Part shown: piece by piece, positions 33,845-42,324 of the stretch | Numbering within the stretch: position 1 is the stretch's first letter | How the letters are laid out: each line of letters begins with the position of its first letter | Source of the DNA: CAZRUA01 sp964603125 | GTDB taxonomy: Bacteria > Bacteroidota > Bacteroidia > B-17B0 > Aurantibacillaceae | Assembly (NCBI GenBank): GCA_964603125.1 | Contig: CAZRUA010000011.1 | Span: 1 to 53,367 of the forward strand | Length of the DNA: 53,367 bases | Direction of reading: 5' to 3' | Notes under the pieces: generated by a model | What the model was told of the DNA's origin: nothing | The model's database searches: none | The model's input: only the letters and a program-made list of their open reading frames with translations | Position numbers and translations under genes: made by a program

Positions 33845-35818
33845 TTATTTTTTAAATACCCCTCTTTGAATTCCCTGTTTGTAATAAAAATTAGCTTGCG
33901 CATCCATTTTTTTTGATTGATACCTTCCAATTACAATACTATATACCAAATTTGGGTCTGCGCCATATTTTAAAGTTTCAAAAGTGTATTTGGTAGATTG
34001 ATCCATGTCTCCCTTATCAAAGTATATATTACCTAAAACCTCATAATAAGAGGCGGTTTCACCAAATTTATTTTTACTTTGATTGATAGTTTCGATAGCT
34101 TTGTTAAACTCATTGTTTTTAGAAAAACATAATGCTAAATAAAAATAAGTGTTTGCAACGTCTGGAGCCAATTTCAATGACGTTTGTAAATAGTTAAGTG
34201 ATTTAGCATAATCAGCCTTTTTATAATAAGCTGTACCTATATAATAATTAGGATCTGCTTGATTTGGATATTTTATTAGCATGGAGTCTAATAAATTAAT
34301 AGCTTCTTCTAATTTATTAGTTTCAATAAAATAGGTTGATAATCCTAAATACGCATAGTAAGCTTCCTTAGTAATTGAAATACTTTTTTTGTAATGATTT
34401 ATCATTTCCGACTCTGTGTTTAAATCAAATGAAGTTTTTAATTTGGTTTTAAGAATATCGGCATAATAACTATGTGCTCGAGAGCAGTTATCTAAACTTG
34501 GTAAATCATGCTTAATTAAAGTTTCATTGTTTTTCCAAACTGAATTTCTTGAAAAAGTAATTGCACTCAGTATGCAAAAGCATATAAGTGAAATGTATTT
34601 TAGTTTAGTAATGGATGGATTGCTCGTGTTTAATTTTAATATATCATCTAAACCATTTTTTGTTAAATCAATTTTTAATAGTTTAGCTAATGCAAAAACG
34701 ATTATAATAATAAGTCCAAGAGATGGTACAAACATAAATCGGTCCGCCATAGTATCCGCTATTGTTCTAAATATCTGTAAGTAAATACTTATTGAAATAA
34801 AGTAGAAAAGTATACCAAAGCTAATTTCTTTACTTTTTTTCCATCTTAATAAGGCAAAAACTAATAGACCTAAATGAAATAAAGCGGAAACAATAACCAA
34901 AGGTTGTTGCCAATTAGAAACGGGTATTTGATTATAACCATAAAAATAAACCAAATCTAAAGGGTAAATAAAGTTTTTTAAGTACATAAATAGCAGAGTG
35001 AAAGCGTTAGCTATTTTCGTGCTTAACACATCTATATAAAAAAAGCTATTGCCTAGAATTCCACTTTCATAATAAATTCCAGCCCCTTTTGATGTTTCAA
35101 TTCCTAATTGACTTTTTGTATAAGTATAAAAAATGGCAAAGCTTATGATAAATAAAATAATAATTAGCGAAATAGATGTAATGTATTTTTTTAGGTTATT
35201 AAATGAGAATAAATAAATGCCAGTTAATGGAATAATTGCTAAAAAAACAGCAGCACTCTCTTTGGAAAGGAAAGCTAGAATGAATAGAATAAATGCAAAT
35301 ATTAGGTGTTTAGATTTGTTTGAGGTATGAAAGTTTATAAATGAATTAAGGGCGAGGAAGGCAAATAGCATTGCAAAAATTTCATCTCTACTTTTGATGT
35401 TTGCAACAACTTCTGTATGAAGGGGATGTGCTATAAAAAGTATGGTAATAATAAACGGAGCTAATAAAGTAAACTGATGAAATATTTTTTTTAAAACTGT
35501 AAACATCACCATGCAAAGTATTCCAAAATAAATCACATTCATAAGGTGCCCTATTGCAGGGGTGTTGCCAAAAATGCCGTATTCAATTGCAAATGAGGTT
35601 AATGTTATTGGGCGATACCCGTATTTATCGGCTTTGTAGTCGGAATTATACTTTAAAAATAATTCTGGTATACCGGAAAGCCCTTTTTGTACTCTAGGGT
35701 TTTCGGTTATGACAATACTGTCGTCCCAAGCATAATCGTGTCCTATGGTATTAGCATAGAGGATAAATGATAAAAGAAATATTATTATGTTGTATTTATT
35801 TATGTGCTTTTTAAGCAT
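33845..35818 (-). CDS. Multi-span membrane protein with C-terminal TPRs (TMTC-like)
   Basis: A 657-residue protein. About ten to eleven hydrophobic helices lie in the first 410 residues, with the GT-C-like motif YAWDDSIVITENPRV near the start and FIAHPLHTEVVANIKSRDEIF, the signature loop of the TMTC/O-mannosyltransferase-related group. TPR repeats follow from about 450 to the end (YNIGTAYYKKADYAKSLNYLQTSLKLAPD and others). A glycosyltransferase role is plausible by homology, not proven. The first in-frame codon at 35872 is a TTG; the ATG at 35818 (MLKKHINKYNI) opens directly into the first helix and is preferred. Confidence 0.82.
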   Translation of the reverse strand: MLKKHINKYNIIIFLLSFILYANTIGHDYAWDDSIVITENPRVQKGLSGIPELFLKYNSDYKADKYGYRPITLTSFAIEYGIFGNTPAIGHLMNVIYFGILCMVMFTVLKKIFHQFTLLAPFIITILFIAHPLHTEVVANIKSRDEIFAMLFAFLALNSFINFHTSNKSKHLIFAFILFILAFLSKESAAVFLAIIPLTGIYLFSFNNLKKYITSISLIIILFIISFAIFYTYTKSQLGIETSKGAGIYYESGILGNSFFYIDVLSTKIANAFTLLFMYLKNFIYPLDLVYFYGYNQIPVSNWQQPLVIVSALFHLGLLVFALLRWKKSKEISFGILFYFISISIYLQIFRTIADTMADRFMFVPSLGLIIIIVFALAKLLKIDLTKNGLDDILKLNTSNPSITKLKYISLICFCILSAITFSRNSVWKNNETLIKHDLPSLDNCSRAHSYYADILKTKLKTSFDLNTESEMINHYKKSISITKEAYYAYLGLSTYFIETNKLEEAINLLDSMLIKYPNQADPNYYIGTAYYKKADYAKSLNYLQTSLKLAPDVANTYFYLALCFSKNNEFNKAIETINQSKNKFGETASYYEVLGNIYFDKGDMDQSTKYTFETLKYGADPNLVYSIVIGRYQSKKMDAQANFYYKQGIQRGVFKK

Positions 35819-35973
35819 AGAAATTGAAGTAGATGAGTTGTATTTCGGCTCTAAAATACGTAAAACCTGCAATAAAGCTTTGTTTTTTTAATTATAATAA
35901 CGCTGTTTTTACAGATGCGTTAAACCCCTAAGCTTAAGTTGTTGTTTAATATTTTTAATTAGAAAAATCTTTT

Positions 35974-35981
35974 TATATTTG
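35974..35981 (+). promoter_or_regulatory. -7 box TATATTTG for the ACP-KASIII gene group
   Basis: TATATTTG matches TAnnTTTG, 26 nt before the ACP start at 36008; TTTT stands where TTTG would be expected about 18 nt further up. It would drive the ACP-KASIII-GT2-GNAT group, whose reading frames overlap. Confidence 0.5.
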
Positions 35982-36007
35982 GATTATCCTACAAAGTTGA
36001 AAGACCT

Positions 36008-36247
36008 ATGAGCAAAGATATATTTAGTTTTGTTGAATTAATTAGAAGTCAATTTAGCGCACAGGTGCAATCAACTATTAATGAGAATACGGATATTAAA
36101 ACACTAAAAGAGTGGTCTTCTTTGCAAACAATGATAATAGTAAACGAAATTGATAAAGAGTTCGGTGTTGTATTAGATGTAAATGATCTTAAATCTTCTG
36201 ATTCCGTAGAGCAATTATATAAAATTGTTAAGTCAAAGAAATCTTAA
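36008..36247 (+). CDS. Acyl carrier protein (atypical attachment motif)
   Basis: A 79-residue acidic helical protein with the ACP fold pattern; it ends VNDLKSSDSVEQLYKIVKSKKS. The phosphopantetheine Ser is best placed at residue 38 (EWSSLQTMIIVNEIDKEFG), with Ser where the usual DSL motif has Asp. It is not the fatty-acid ACP in location or context: it leads a cassette with a ketosynthase III, a GT2 and a GNAT. It probably carries an acyl group for a dedicated pathway. Its stop overlaps the next start (TAATG), so translation is coupled. Confidence 0.8.
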   Translation: MSKDIFSFVELIRSQFSAQVQSTINENTDIKTLKEWSSLQTMIIVNEIDKEFGVVLDVNDLKSSDSVEQLYKIVKSKKS

Positions 36248-37269
36248 TGGCTTTATTTCAAGTTAGTAATATTGAGGTTAGTGGTATTTCGGCTGCAGTT
36301 CCCAGAAACACAGTTTCTAATTCCGGTTTGGAAGGGTATACCAAAGATGAATTGGAGAAATTAATCGCAACTTTGGGTATTCATGAAAGGAGAGTGGCTG
36401 ATAGTAAAATATGTGCATCCGATTTATGTATCGAGTCTGCTAATAAATTAATTGAAAAATTAAATTGGAAGAAATCAGAGATTGAGGTTTTGTTTTTTGT
36501 AAGTCAAACCCCTGATTATATTTTGCCAGGTAGCAGTTTAAATATTGTTGAAAGATTGGGTTTGCCAAAATCATGCGTATCCTTTGATATCAATCAAGGT
36601 TGTGCGGGTTATGTATATGGCTTATCACTAATTTCAAGTTTTATGTCGGCAAGTAAATTATCTAAGGGGTTGCTTTTGGTTGGCGATACAATTACAAAGT
36701 TTATTTCTCCTAACAATAAAAGCTTAGTTCCTATTTTTTCTGATTGTGGAACTGCTACAGCCCTTTCATATAATTCAAATTCCTCAAAAATTAGTTTTAA
36801 TATAAGCAGTGAGGGTATTGATTATGACGCTATTATTGTTGAGCAGGGAGGAAGTCGTAGTCAGTTTAAGACGGATGCAAATGGTAAGTTAGAACTCAAC
36901 ATGAAGGGCTTGGAAGTGTTTAATTTTAGTTTAAAAAAAGTTGCTCCTAATATCCAAGAATTGTTGGTAAAGGAAGAACAAAGTGTTGATGATATTGACT
37001 ATTTTATTTTGCATCAAGCCAATGCTTTGATATTGGAATCAATTGCCCAAAAAATTAATGTAGATATGGCAAAGGTTCCGAGTTCTCTTATGCATTATGG
37101 GAATACAAGTGGAGCGACAATACCATTAACTATTGTCACAAATTTAAATAAAGGAGGGGAAATTATTAATTCGAAAAATGTTTTGGCAGGATTTGGAGTT
37201 GGTTTATCTTTGGCTTCTGCAATTGTTGAGTTTAATAATGTTGTTTGTTGTGATTTAATTGAAGTTTAA
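36247..37269 (+). CDS. FabH-like 3-oxoacyl-ACP synthase III
   Basis: A 340-residue thiolase-fold enzyme. The catalytic triad is present: Cys119 in FDINQGCAGYVYGL, His in YFILHQANALI and Asn in HYGNTSGATIPL. It condenses an acyl-CoA or acyl-ACP with malonyl-ACP, or transfers acyl chains. Next to a dedicated ACP and a PseH-like acyltransferase, it most likely makes an unusual acyl group for a sugar rather than membrane lipid. Its ATG overlaps the ACP stop, and its stop overlaps the next ATG (TAATG at both ends). Confidence 0.92.
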   Translation: MALFQVSNIEVSGISAAVPRNTVSNSGLEGYTKDELEKLIATLGIHERRVADSKICASDLCIESANKLIEKLNWKKSEIEVLFFVSQTPDYILPGSSLNIVERLGLPKSCVSFDINQGCAGYVYGLSLISSFMSASKLSKGLLLVGDTITKFISPNNKSLVPIFSDCGTATALSYNSNSSKISFNISSEGIDYDAIIVEQGGSRSQFKTDANGKLELNMKGLEVFNFSLKKVAPNIQELLVKEEQSVDDIDYFILHQANALILESIAQKINVDMAKVPSSLMHYGNTSGATIPLTIVTNLNKGGEIINSKNVLAGFGVGLSLASAIVEFNNVVCCDLIEV

Positions 37270-38180
37270 TGGAAAAACCTATCTATTCTTTTGTAGTGCC
37301 AGTATATAAAAGTGTTTCGAGTTTGGAACCACTTTATGTCGGTATTTATGAATTAATGAAAGAGTTAAATTCAACTTTTGAGGTTGTTTTTGTAGAGGAT
37401 GACGGTTCTATTGAAAGTTGGAAAAAGTTACTTGAATTAAAAAAGAATTACCCAGATACCATAAAATTAATTAAGTTGACTAAAAATTTTGGTCAAAATG
37501 GAACTACATTATGCGGAATTGATCATGCTAGTGGTGATGTTATAATAACAATTGATGATGATTTACAGGTTCATCCTTCTGAAATAAGAAAGCTCATTGA
37601 TTGTTTTCAAGAAACTAATGCTGATGTAATTTATGGCGTATATAAAGAAGAAACTCAAAACGCATTTAGAAATTTAGGTTCAAAATTTATAAAACGAATT
37701 TTTAATAGAACTGAAGGCGGCTCTAATATTGGTTCATCTATTCGCTTAATTAATTCAAATATTGCAGGTTATTTAAGAAATCATTCTCAAGATCATTTAT
37801 TTATCAATCAAGTAATATCTTGGTACACATTTGATGCTAAGTTCGTTGAAGTTTCTCGCAATAGCAGGTATGATGGTAAGTCGGGTTACAGTTTTCTTCA
37901 GTTGCTGGGTATAGCTTTCCGATTATTATTCTTATACACTAGCATACCTCTTAAAATGATGATAGCAGTTTGTATTGTTAGCTCTGTAGGCTCGTTAGCT
38001 CTGGCTAGTTATTATATATACCAACATTTTGCTTTTGGCTACGGACTCGGCTTCTTATCTCTCATTGTAGTAGCCATTGCTCTAATCTTGGCTAGTATTA
38101 GTATTATGGGTATTTATTTGAATCGTATTTACAATTCGCGTGTAAAAAAACCTCATTACGCAATAAAAGTTAAACTATAA
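37269..38180 (+). CDS. GT2 polyprenyl-phosphate glycosyltransferase (DPM/GtrB-like)
   Basis: A 303-residue enzyme: YSFVVPVYKSVSSLEPLYVGIYE at the start, VEDDGS, KNFGQNGTTLCGIDHASGDVIITIDDDLQVHP (metal-binding Asp triad), then EEtQNAFRNLGSKFIKRIFN and two C-terminal membrane helices (about 220-245 and 255-280) ending NSRVKKPHYAIK. This is the DPM/ArnC/GtrB layout that charges undecaprenyl phosphate with a sugar at the cytoplasmic membrane. It is coupled to both neighbours by TAATG-type overlaps. Confidence 0.9.
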   Translation: MEKPIYSFVVPVYKSVSSLEPLYVGIYELMKELNSTFEVVFVEDDGSIESWKKLLELKKNYPDTIKLIKLTKNFGQNGTTLCGIDHASGDVIITIDDDLQVHPSEIRKLIDCFQETNADVIYGVYKEETQNAFRNLGSKFIKRIFNRTEGGSNIGSSIRLINSNIAGYLRNHSQDHLFINQVISWYTFDAKFVEVSRNSRYDGKSGYSFLQLLGIAFRLLFLYTSIPLKMMIAVCIVSSVGSLALASYYIYQHFAFGYGLGFLSLIVVAIALILASISIMGIYLNRIYNSRVKKPHYAIKVKL

Positions 38181-38713
38181 TGCGATTAAGTAAGTATGGA
38201 ATAGTTTTAGAGAGTTTAACCTTCGAGGATATAGACTTAGTGCGAAACTGGCGTAATTCAGACCATGTGCGCTTAACAATGAGTTATCAGCAATATATAG
38301 ATGCTGAAGCGCAAAAGCAATGGTTTCAATCTCTTGATAAGCAGAGTAATATTTATTTGTTGATTAAGGAGGTGGATGCTAAAATTGGATTAATCAATCT
38401 AAAGAATATTAATTGGGAATTGGGAAGTGCAGAAGCAGGTATTTTTATAGGTGAAAAGGAATATTTAAACTCTTTAGCACCATTATTGGCAACAATTTCA
38501 ATTATGGAGTATGCTTTTGAAGAATTAAAACTAAATAAATTGCGAGCAAAAATTTCAAGAACGAATTTCAAGGCAATATTTTTTAATGAAGGAATCGGAT
38601 ATGTGAAAGAGGATGGGCAAGAAGAAATGGATTTCCAGTATTATTATGTAACACCGCAACAGTTTATAAATTCTACTAAAAGTATTCGCTCAACATTAGA
38701 TAAATTGAAGTGA
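38180..38713 (+). CDS. GNAT acyltransferase (PseH-like)
   Basis: A 177-residue GNAT enzyme opening RLSKYGIVLESLTFEDIDLVRNWRNSDHVRLTMSYQ, the style of PseH and other sugar-nucleotide N-acetyltransferases. The acyl-CoA loop is EYLNSLAPLLATISIMEYAFEELKLNKLRAKISRTN, less glycine-rich than in RimJ, which suits a bulkier donor such as an acyl-ACP. Being coupled to an ACP, a ketosynthase and a lipid-linked sugar GT suggests it moves an unusual acyl chain onto a sugar amine. The donor and acceptor are inferred. Confidence 0.8.
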   Translation: MRLSKYGIVLESLTFEDIDLVRNWRNSDHVRLTMSYQQYIDAEAQKQWFQSLDKQSNIYLLIKEVDAKIGLINLKNINWELGSAEAGIFIGEKEYLNSLAPLLATISIMEYAFEELKLNKLRAKISRTNFKAIFFNEGIGYVKEDGQEEMDFQYYYVTPQQFINSTKSIRSTLDKLK

Positions 38714-38714
38714 T

Positions 38715-39578
38715 TTATTTTTTCCGTTTTAGCTTTTCACTTTCTAATTTTAAAACAAGTTTAATTGGTATACAAGGGTGTAAGCCCCATTTTATTATTC
38801 GTATTGGCCAAACTAAATTTGAATACGGGAATTTTTTTAAATCCATCTTCGAATATAATTCAGGAACTAAATTCCAAAACTGTGTTTTATTGTATTCAAA
38901 ATATTCTTTTGGCGCTCGTTTTTTAAATATTTCCATGCCAATGTGAAAAGTGAGTTTTTCATTATCATACAGTTTAAATTTATTGGCCAGTGCAAATAAA
39001 TTTTGCGAAAATGATATTTCAATAAACGGCACTCCAATGCATATCCCATTTAATTTTAATTTTTCAAATAAACTTCTATGAAATACGAAGCAGTCAAATC
39101 CAGGGTGACTTTTCCCAAAATCCTTGTAAATTTGGGTTAGATCTTGTATTTCTGTGTATTTTTCAGATAGCCTTCTCCTATTTATTATAAAGGCATCATA
39201 ACCTTGAGCAATAAAATCGTTTACTTTTAGATAAAAATCTGGATAAAGCCCAATGTCAACATTTGAGTATATAAGATATTCTGCGCTACTTTCATTGTAT
39301 AATCTTTCTAGAATATCATAAAGTAATGGGAGTTTTATTTTTTTCTGAAACTCATTCTTAGAAAGAACGGATTGAGTTAAATGCTTAGTGGTTTTAAATT
39401 CTTTAGGGACAAAATCTAAATCTTCTTCAAATTGAGCGGATAATAATTCAACATTCACTATCGATTTAGCCTTTTCTTTTGCATTAATCATGCTTTGAAA
39501 AGTAATAGGCTGTGCTGTATATAAGTCCGACTCCTTGTGAGCTTTAAAAGGATTAATGATATGGGCAATTGTACGCAT
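38715..39578 (-). CDS. Putative GT-A-type protein of unknown specificity
   Basis: A 287-residue soluble protein. The central YLIYSNVDIGLYPDFYLKVNDFIAQG looks like a nucleotide-sugar GT-A core with a single Asp in the metal site (NVD), followed by FIINRRRLSEKYTEIQDL and FGKSHPGFDCFVFHRSLFEKLKLNG. No complete DxD is seen. It probably belongs to the same surface-glycan region by position between GT2 genes, but I do not recognise the family. It lies convergent to the GNAT with a 1-nt gap. Confidence 0.7.
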   Translation of the reverse strand: MRTIAHIINPFKAHKESDLYTAQPITFQSMINAKEKAKSIVNVELLSAQFEEDLDFVPKEFKTTKHLTQSVLSKNEFQKKIKLPLLYDILERLYNESSAEYLIYSNVDIGLYPDFYLKVNDFIAQGYDAFIINRRRLSEKYTEIQDLTQIYKDFGKSHPGFDCFVFHRSLFEKLKLNGICIGVPFIEISFSQNLFALANKFKLYDNEKLTFHIGMEIFKKRAPKEYFEYNKTQFWNLVPELYSKMDLKKFPYSNLVWPIRIIKWGLHPCIPIKLVLKLESEKLKRKK

Positions 39579-39654
39579 TGTATTCTTCGAATATATTAAT
39601 TTTTCTAGTGTTATGAGTTAAAGTTTATTGTTATTTTTGTTTAAATAGCCTGTA

Positions 39655-40602
39655 GTGAAACATTTCCCTAAAATATCTATTGTAACCGTTAACTTTAATG
39701 GTGCCAAGTTTTTAGAAGAAACTATTCTTTCGGTTTTAAACCAAAATTATCCTAATTTGGAGTATATTATTATTGACGGAGGTAGCACTGATGGAAGTAT
39801 CGATATTATAAAAAAATATGAAAGCAAGCTGTCTTATTGGATTAGCGAAAAGGATCAAGGGCAGTATCATGCTGTTCAGAAAGGATTTGAAAAAAGTACA
39901 GGCGAAATAATGGCTTGGATTAATTCGGATGATTTATATGTGCCAAATGCATTTTATGGAGTCGCGCAGATATTTAGCGAGTTTCCGAAAATAAAATGGC
40001 TAATGGGAATACCTCGCGAATACAATGAACAAGGGGTAATGATGAGTCGCATAACGTTACCTTGGGGGCGATGGTCTAAACATAGATATTACACTTTTGA
40101 TTTTCAATTTGTACAACAAGAGTCAACTTTTTGGAAAAGAGAATTATGGGAAGCGGCAGGAAGTAAAATGAATTTGGAGTATAAGTATGCTGGTGATATG
40201 GAATTATGGACTCGCTTTTTTAGATACGCTAAGCTTCATACAACTACCGCTACTTTTGCTGGATTTAGATATAATAGTCAAAATCAGCGTTCAGTGGAGT
40301 TTCGTCAGGATTATTTAAATGAGTGTGTCAAAGCTATTAAAAATGAATTGATGCAATTGAGTTGTCTTAAAAGAATAGGTTATTTTTTTATGCGGCCCTT
40401 TGGAATTTTTTTTGGAGCTTTTTTCTTTTACGATATTCCAATTTTCAATATCATATATCCCTTGTTATTTGGTCTCCCAAAGCCTATTCATTACAATTTT
40501 GTCACAAATAGGTATATTAAAAAGAATCTGTTGGTGAAATTACCTCCTTTGTTTTTGTGGAATAGGCAAGTGCACAAACAAATGTTTAAAAAAGGCAAGT
40601 AA
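39655..40602 (+). CDS. GT2-family glycosyltransferase (GTG start)
   Basis: A 315-residue GT-A enzyme: ISIVTVNFNGAKFLEETILSVLNQNYPNLEYIIIDGGSTDGS, ISEKDQGQYHAVQKGF, the metal site INSDDLYVP (about 98), then WGRWSKHRYYTFDFQFVQQESTFWKRELWE, which is typical of the WcaA-like group. A hydrophobic C-terminal segment may bind membrane. The first usable start is GTG at 39655; an in-frame TAG lies just upstream and no ATG occurs before the catalytic region. Confidence 0.87.
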   Translation: MKHFPKISIVTVNFNGAKFLEETILSVLNQNYPNLEYIIIDGGSTDGSIDIIKKYESKLSYWISEKDQGQYHAVQKGFEKSTGEIMAWINSDDLYVPNAFYGVAQIFSEFPKIKWLMGIPREYNEQGVMMSRITLPWGRWSKHRYYTFDFQFVQQESTFWKRELWEAAGSKMNLEYKYAGDMELWTRFFRYAKLHTTTATFAGFRYNSQNQRSVEFRQDYLNECVKAIKNELMQLSCLKRIGYFFMRPFGIFFGAFFFYDIPIFNIIYPLLFGLPKPIHYNFVTNRYIKKNLLVKLPPLFLWNRQVHKQMFKKGK

Positions 40603-42240
40603 TTATTCTTTAAAGTATCTAGAGTACCACATTTCAAAATCGAGCCATTGTTTTGAAATTGAGTCGTTTTCGTTTTTCAAAATTTCTAAAATTTTACTCT
40701 TGTTATAAAATTGTTTTTTCCAAACATCTATGCTTGCAATTTTTTTATTGTAAGCTAAGGAATGTTTATTGGGTATATTATGCTTGGGTTCTATACCTAA
40801 CTTTAGTTTAGGTATTTCACTGTCATCCCTATTTGTTAATGGTGAGTTTGAAGGAATTTCTTTAAAGGTTGCATCAACAAATTTAAAAACCTTATTGTAT
40901 AAATTGTAGTTTTCTAATTCAGACGGATTGATTTGAATTAACAATTGAAGAAATCTACTGTCCCAAAAGGGCGAAAATCCATGATTCATTAATTGAAATG
41001 GTTGTACCCAATGCCCTCTTGTTCCTCCATAAATATTGGTGAAAAAGCTACGTGTCATTTGATGAATTTGAAAAAGTATTTCATTGTTATTAAAACTAAG
41101 TTTACTCTTTTCATCTATGTAGCTTTGGTAGGGGTGTTTTTTTGTTTTTAATCGAAAACGCCAATTAAATATTGATTTAAATTTCTCATCTATTTCTTTA
41201 AAAGAAAGTTCCTTATTAATTGGAACAAAATTACGGCTGTACCCTCCTAAAAACTCACCTCCGTGCCAGCCACCATAAAGGTGCTTATCGCGGTCTTGTC
41301 TTTCAGTATCAAAATAACTTGGTGTAAATTCGTTTTCATAAAAAGATATTTTTTCAACTTTATGCTTAAGATTAAATTTTGAACAAAGTTGGCTTGCTCC
41401 AACCACATCTTTATCTTCTTCCGGACTTAAAAAGGATAGATTACTTGTATAAAAAGTTAAATTGCTTAGTTGCTTTTTATTTAGTGTTGAAACAATCAAT
41501 CTAGAATCGGCACCGGCTGTTAAAAGGCAAATTTCACTCACTTGCGCTTCAATGTATTCTTGATTTACTTTAGTAAATAAATCGTACATTTTCTTTGCTA
41601 ATTCATCAGTGTTTACAGTTTTATTTTCTTGTTTCTTGACTTTCCAATATTGATATTGAATGGTTTGTTTAGAATCAATTTTAACAAAGTTAGCTGGTTC
41701 TAAATTTTTTATATGTTTTAAAAATGTTTTTTCTCCAATAGTTACACCCAGTGTTAAAAACTCTGCAATACTTGTGTAACTTAGGGTTCTGTTAAATTGA
41801 GCAATAGGTTGATACTCGTTAGAAAGTAATACAATTTGTTTTTGATCGTATATAAACAAAGGCATTATTCCGAATTTATCATTTGCAAGAATAAGAGAAT
41901 TAGTTTGTTGATTATAATAAATGGCGGCAAAGACTCCTTCTACTTTTTCTATATCGTTGCTTCCTTTTTTTTCAATGTGTTTTGTAAATATTTCCGATGT
42001 GTTTGATTTAGGGTTTTCCCCTAATCCTTCAAATGAAATGTGCCCTGAAATAAAACTAACGGTATTATCGGTTTTGTAAATTTTGCTTTGAAATTTTTTC
42101 GCCACGAAAAGAATAAAATTAGGAAACTCTACTTTAACAAGCTCTCTATCTCCATTCATTGAAAAATCTTGAATTACTTTCTTAAATAAGTTAATATCAA
42201 GAGTTTTGTTTTTACAATAGATAGCTAAAAAGTTTGCCAC
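40603..42240 (-). CDS. Asparagine-synthetase-like protein lacking the glutaminase cysteine
   Basis: A 545-residue relative of AsnB. The N-terminal domain keeps the class II amidotransferase outline (GHISFEGLGENP, GVFAAIYYNQQTNSLILANDKFGIMPLFIY), but the second residue is Ala in MANFLAIY instead of the nucleophilic Cys. The synthetase domain has an ATP loop LLTAGADSRLIV (about 256) in place of SGGxDS, and EEDKDVVGASQLC. It should activate a carboxylate with ATP, and an amine other than glutamine-derived ammonia must attack, as in beta-lactam synthetase or glycan-linked homologues. It starts with GTG at 42240. Substrate unknown. Confidence 0.85.
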   Translation of the reverse strand: MANFLAIYCKNKTLDINLFKKVIQDFSMNGDRELVKVEFPNFILFVAKKFQSKIYKTDNTVSFISGHISFEGLGENPKSNTSEIFTKHIEKKGSNDIEKVEGVFAAIYYNQQTNSLILANDKFGIMPLFIYDQKQIVLLSNEYQPIAQFNRTLSYTSIAEFLTLGVTIGEKTFLKHIKNLEPANFVKIDSKQTIQYQYWKVKKQENKTVNTDELAKKMYDLFTKVNQEYIEAQVSEICLLTAGADSRLIVSTLNKKQLSNLTFYTSNLSFLSPEEDKDVVGASQLCSKFNLKHKVEKISFYENEFTPSYFDTERQDRDKHLYGGWHGGEFLGGYSRNFVPINKELSFKEIDEKFKSIFNWRFRLKTKKHPYQSYIDEKSKLSFNNNEILFQIHQMTRSFFTNIYGGTRGHWVQPFQLMNHGFSPFWDSRFLQLLIQINPSELENYNLYNKVFKFVDATFKEIPSNSPLTNRDDSEIPKLKLGIEPKHNIPNKHSLAYNKKIASIDVWKKQFYNKSKILEILKNENDSISKQWLDFEMWYSRYFKE

Positions 42241-42311
42241 AAATTTTATTGGTTATTAATACAATTATAAGGAATATTATAGATAAAATGTCGCCTTTCA
42301 ATAAAATTAGA

Positions 42312-42319
42312 TAAATTTG
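42312..42319 (+). promoter_or_regulatory. -7 box TAAATTTG next to the PhyH gene start
   Basis: TAAATTTG matches TAnnTTTG and ends 5 nt before the ATG at 42325, predicting a leaderless message if used. The -33 region is weak. Confidence 0.38.
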
Positions 42320-42324
42320 TGTGA

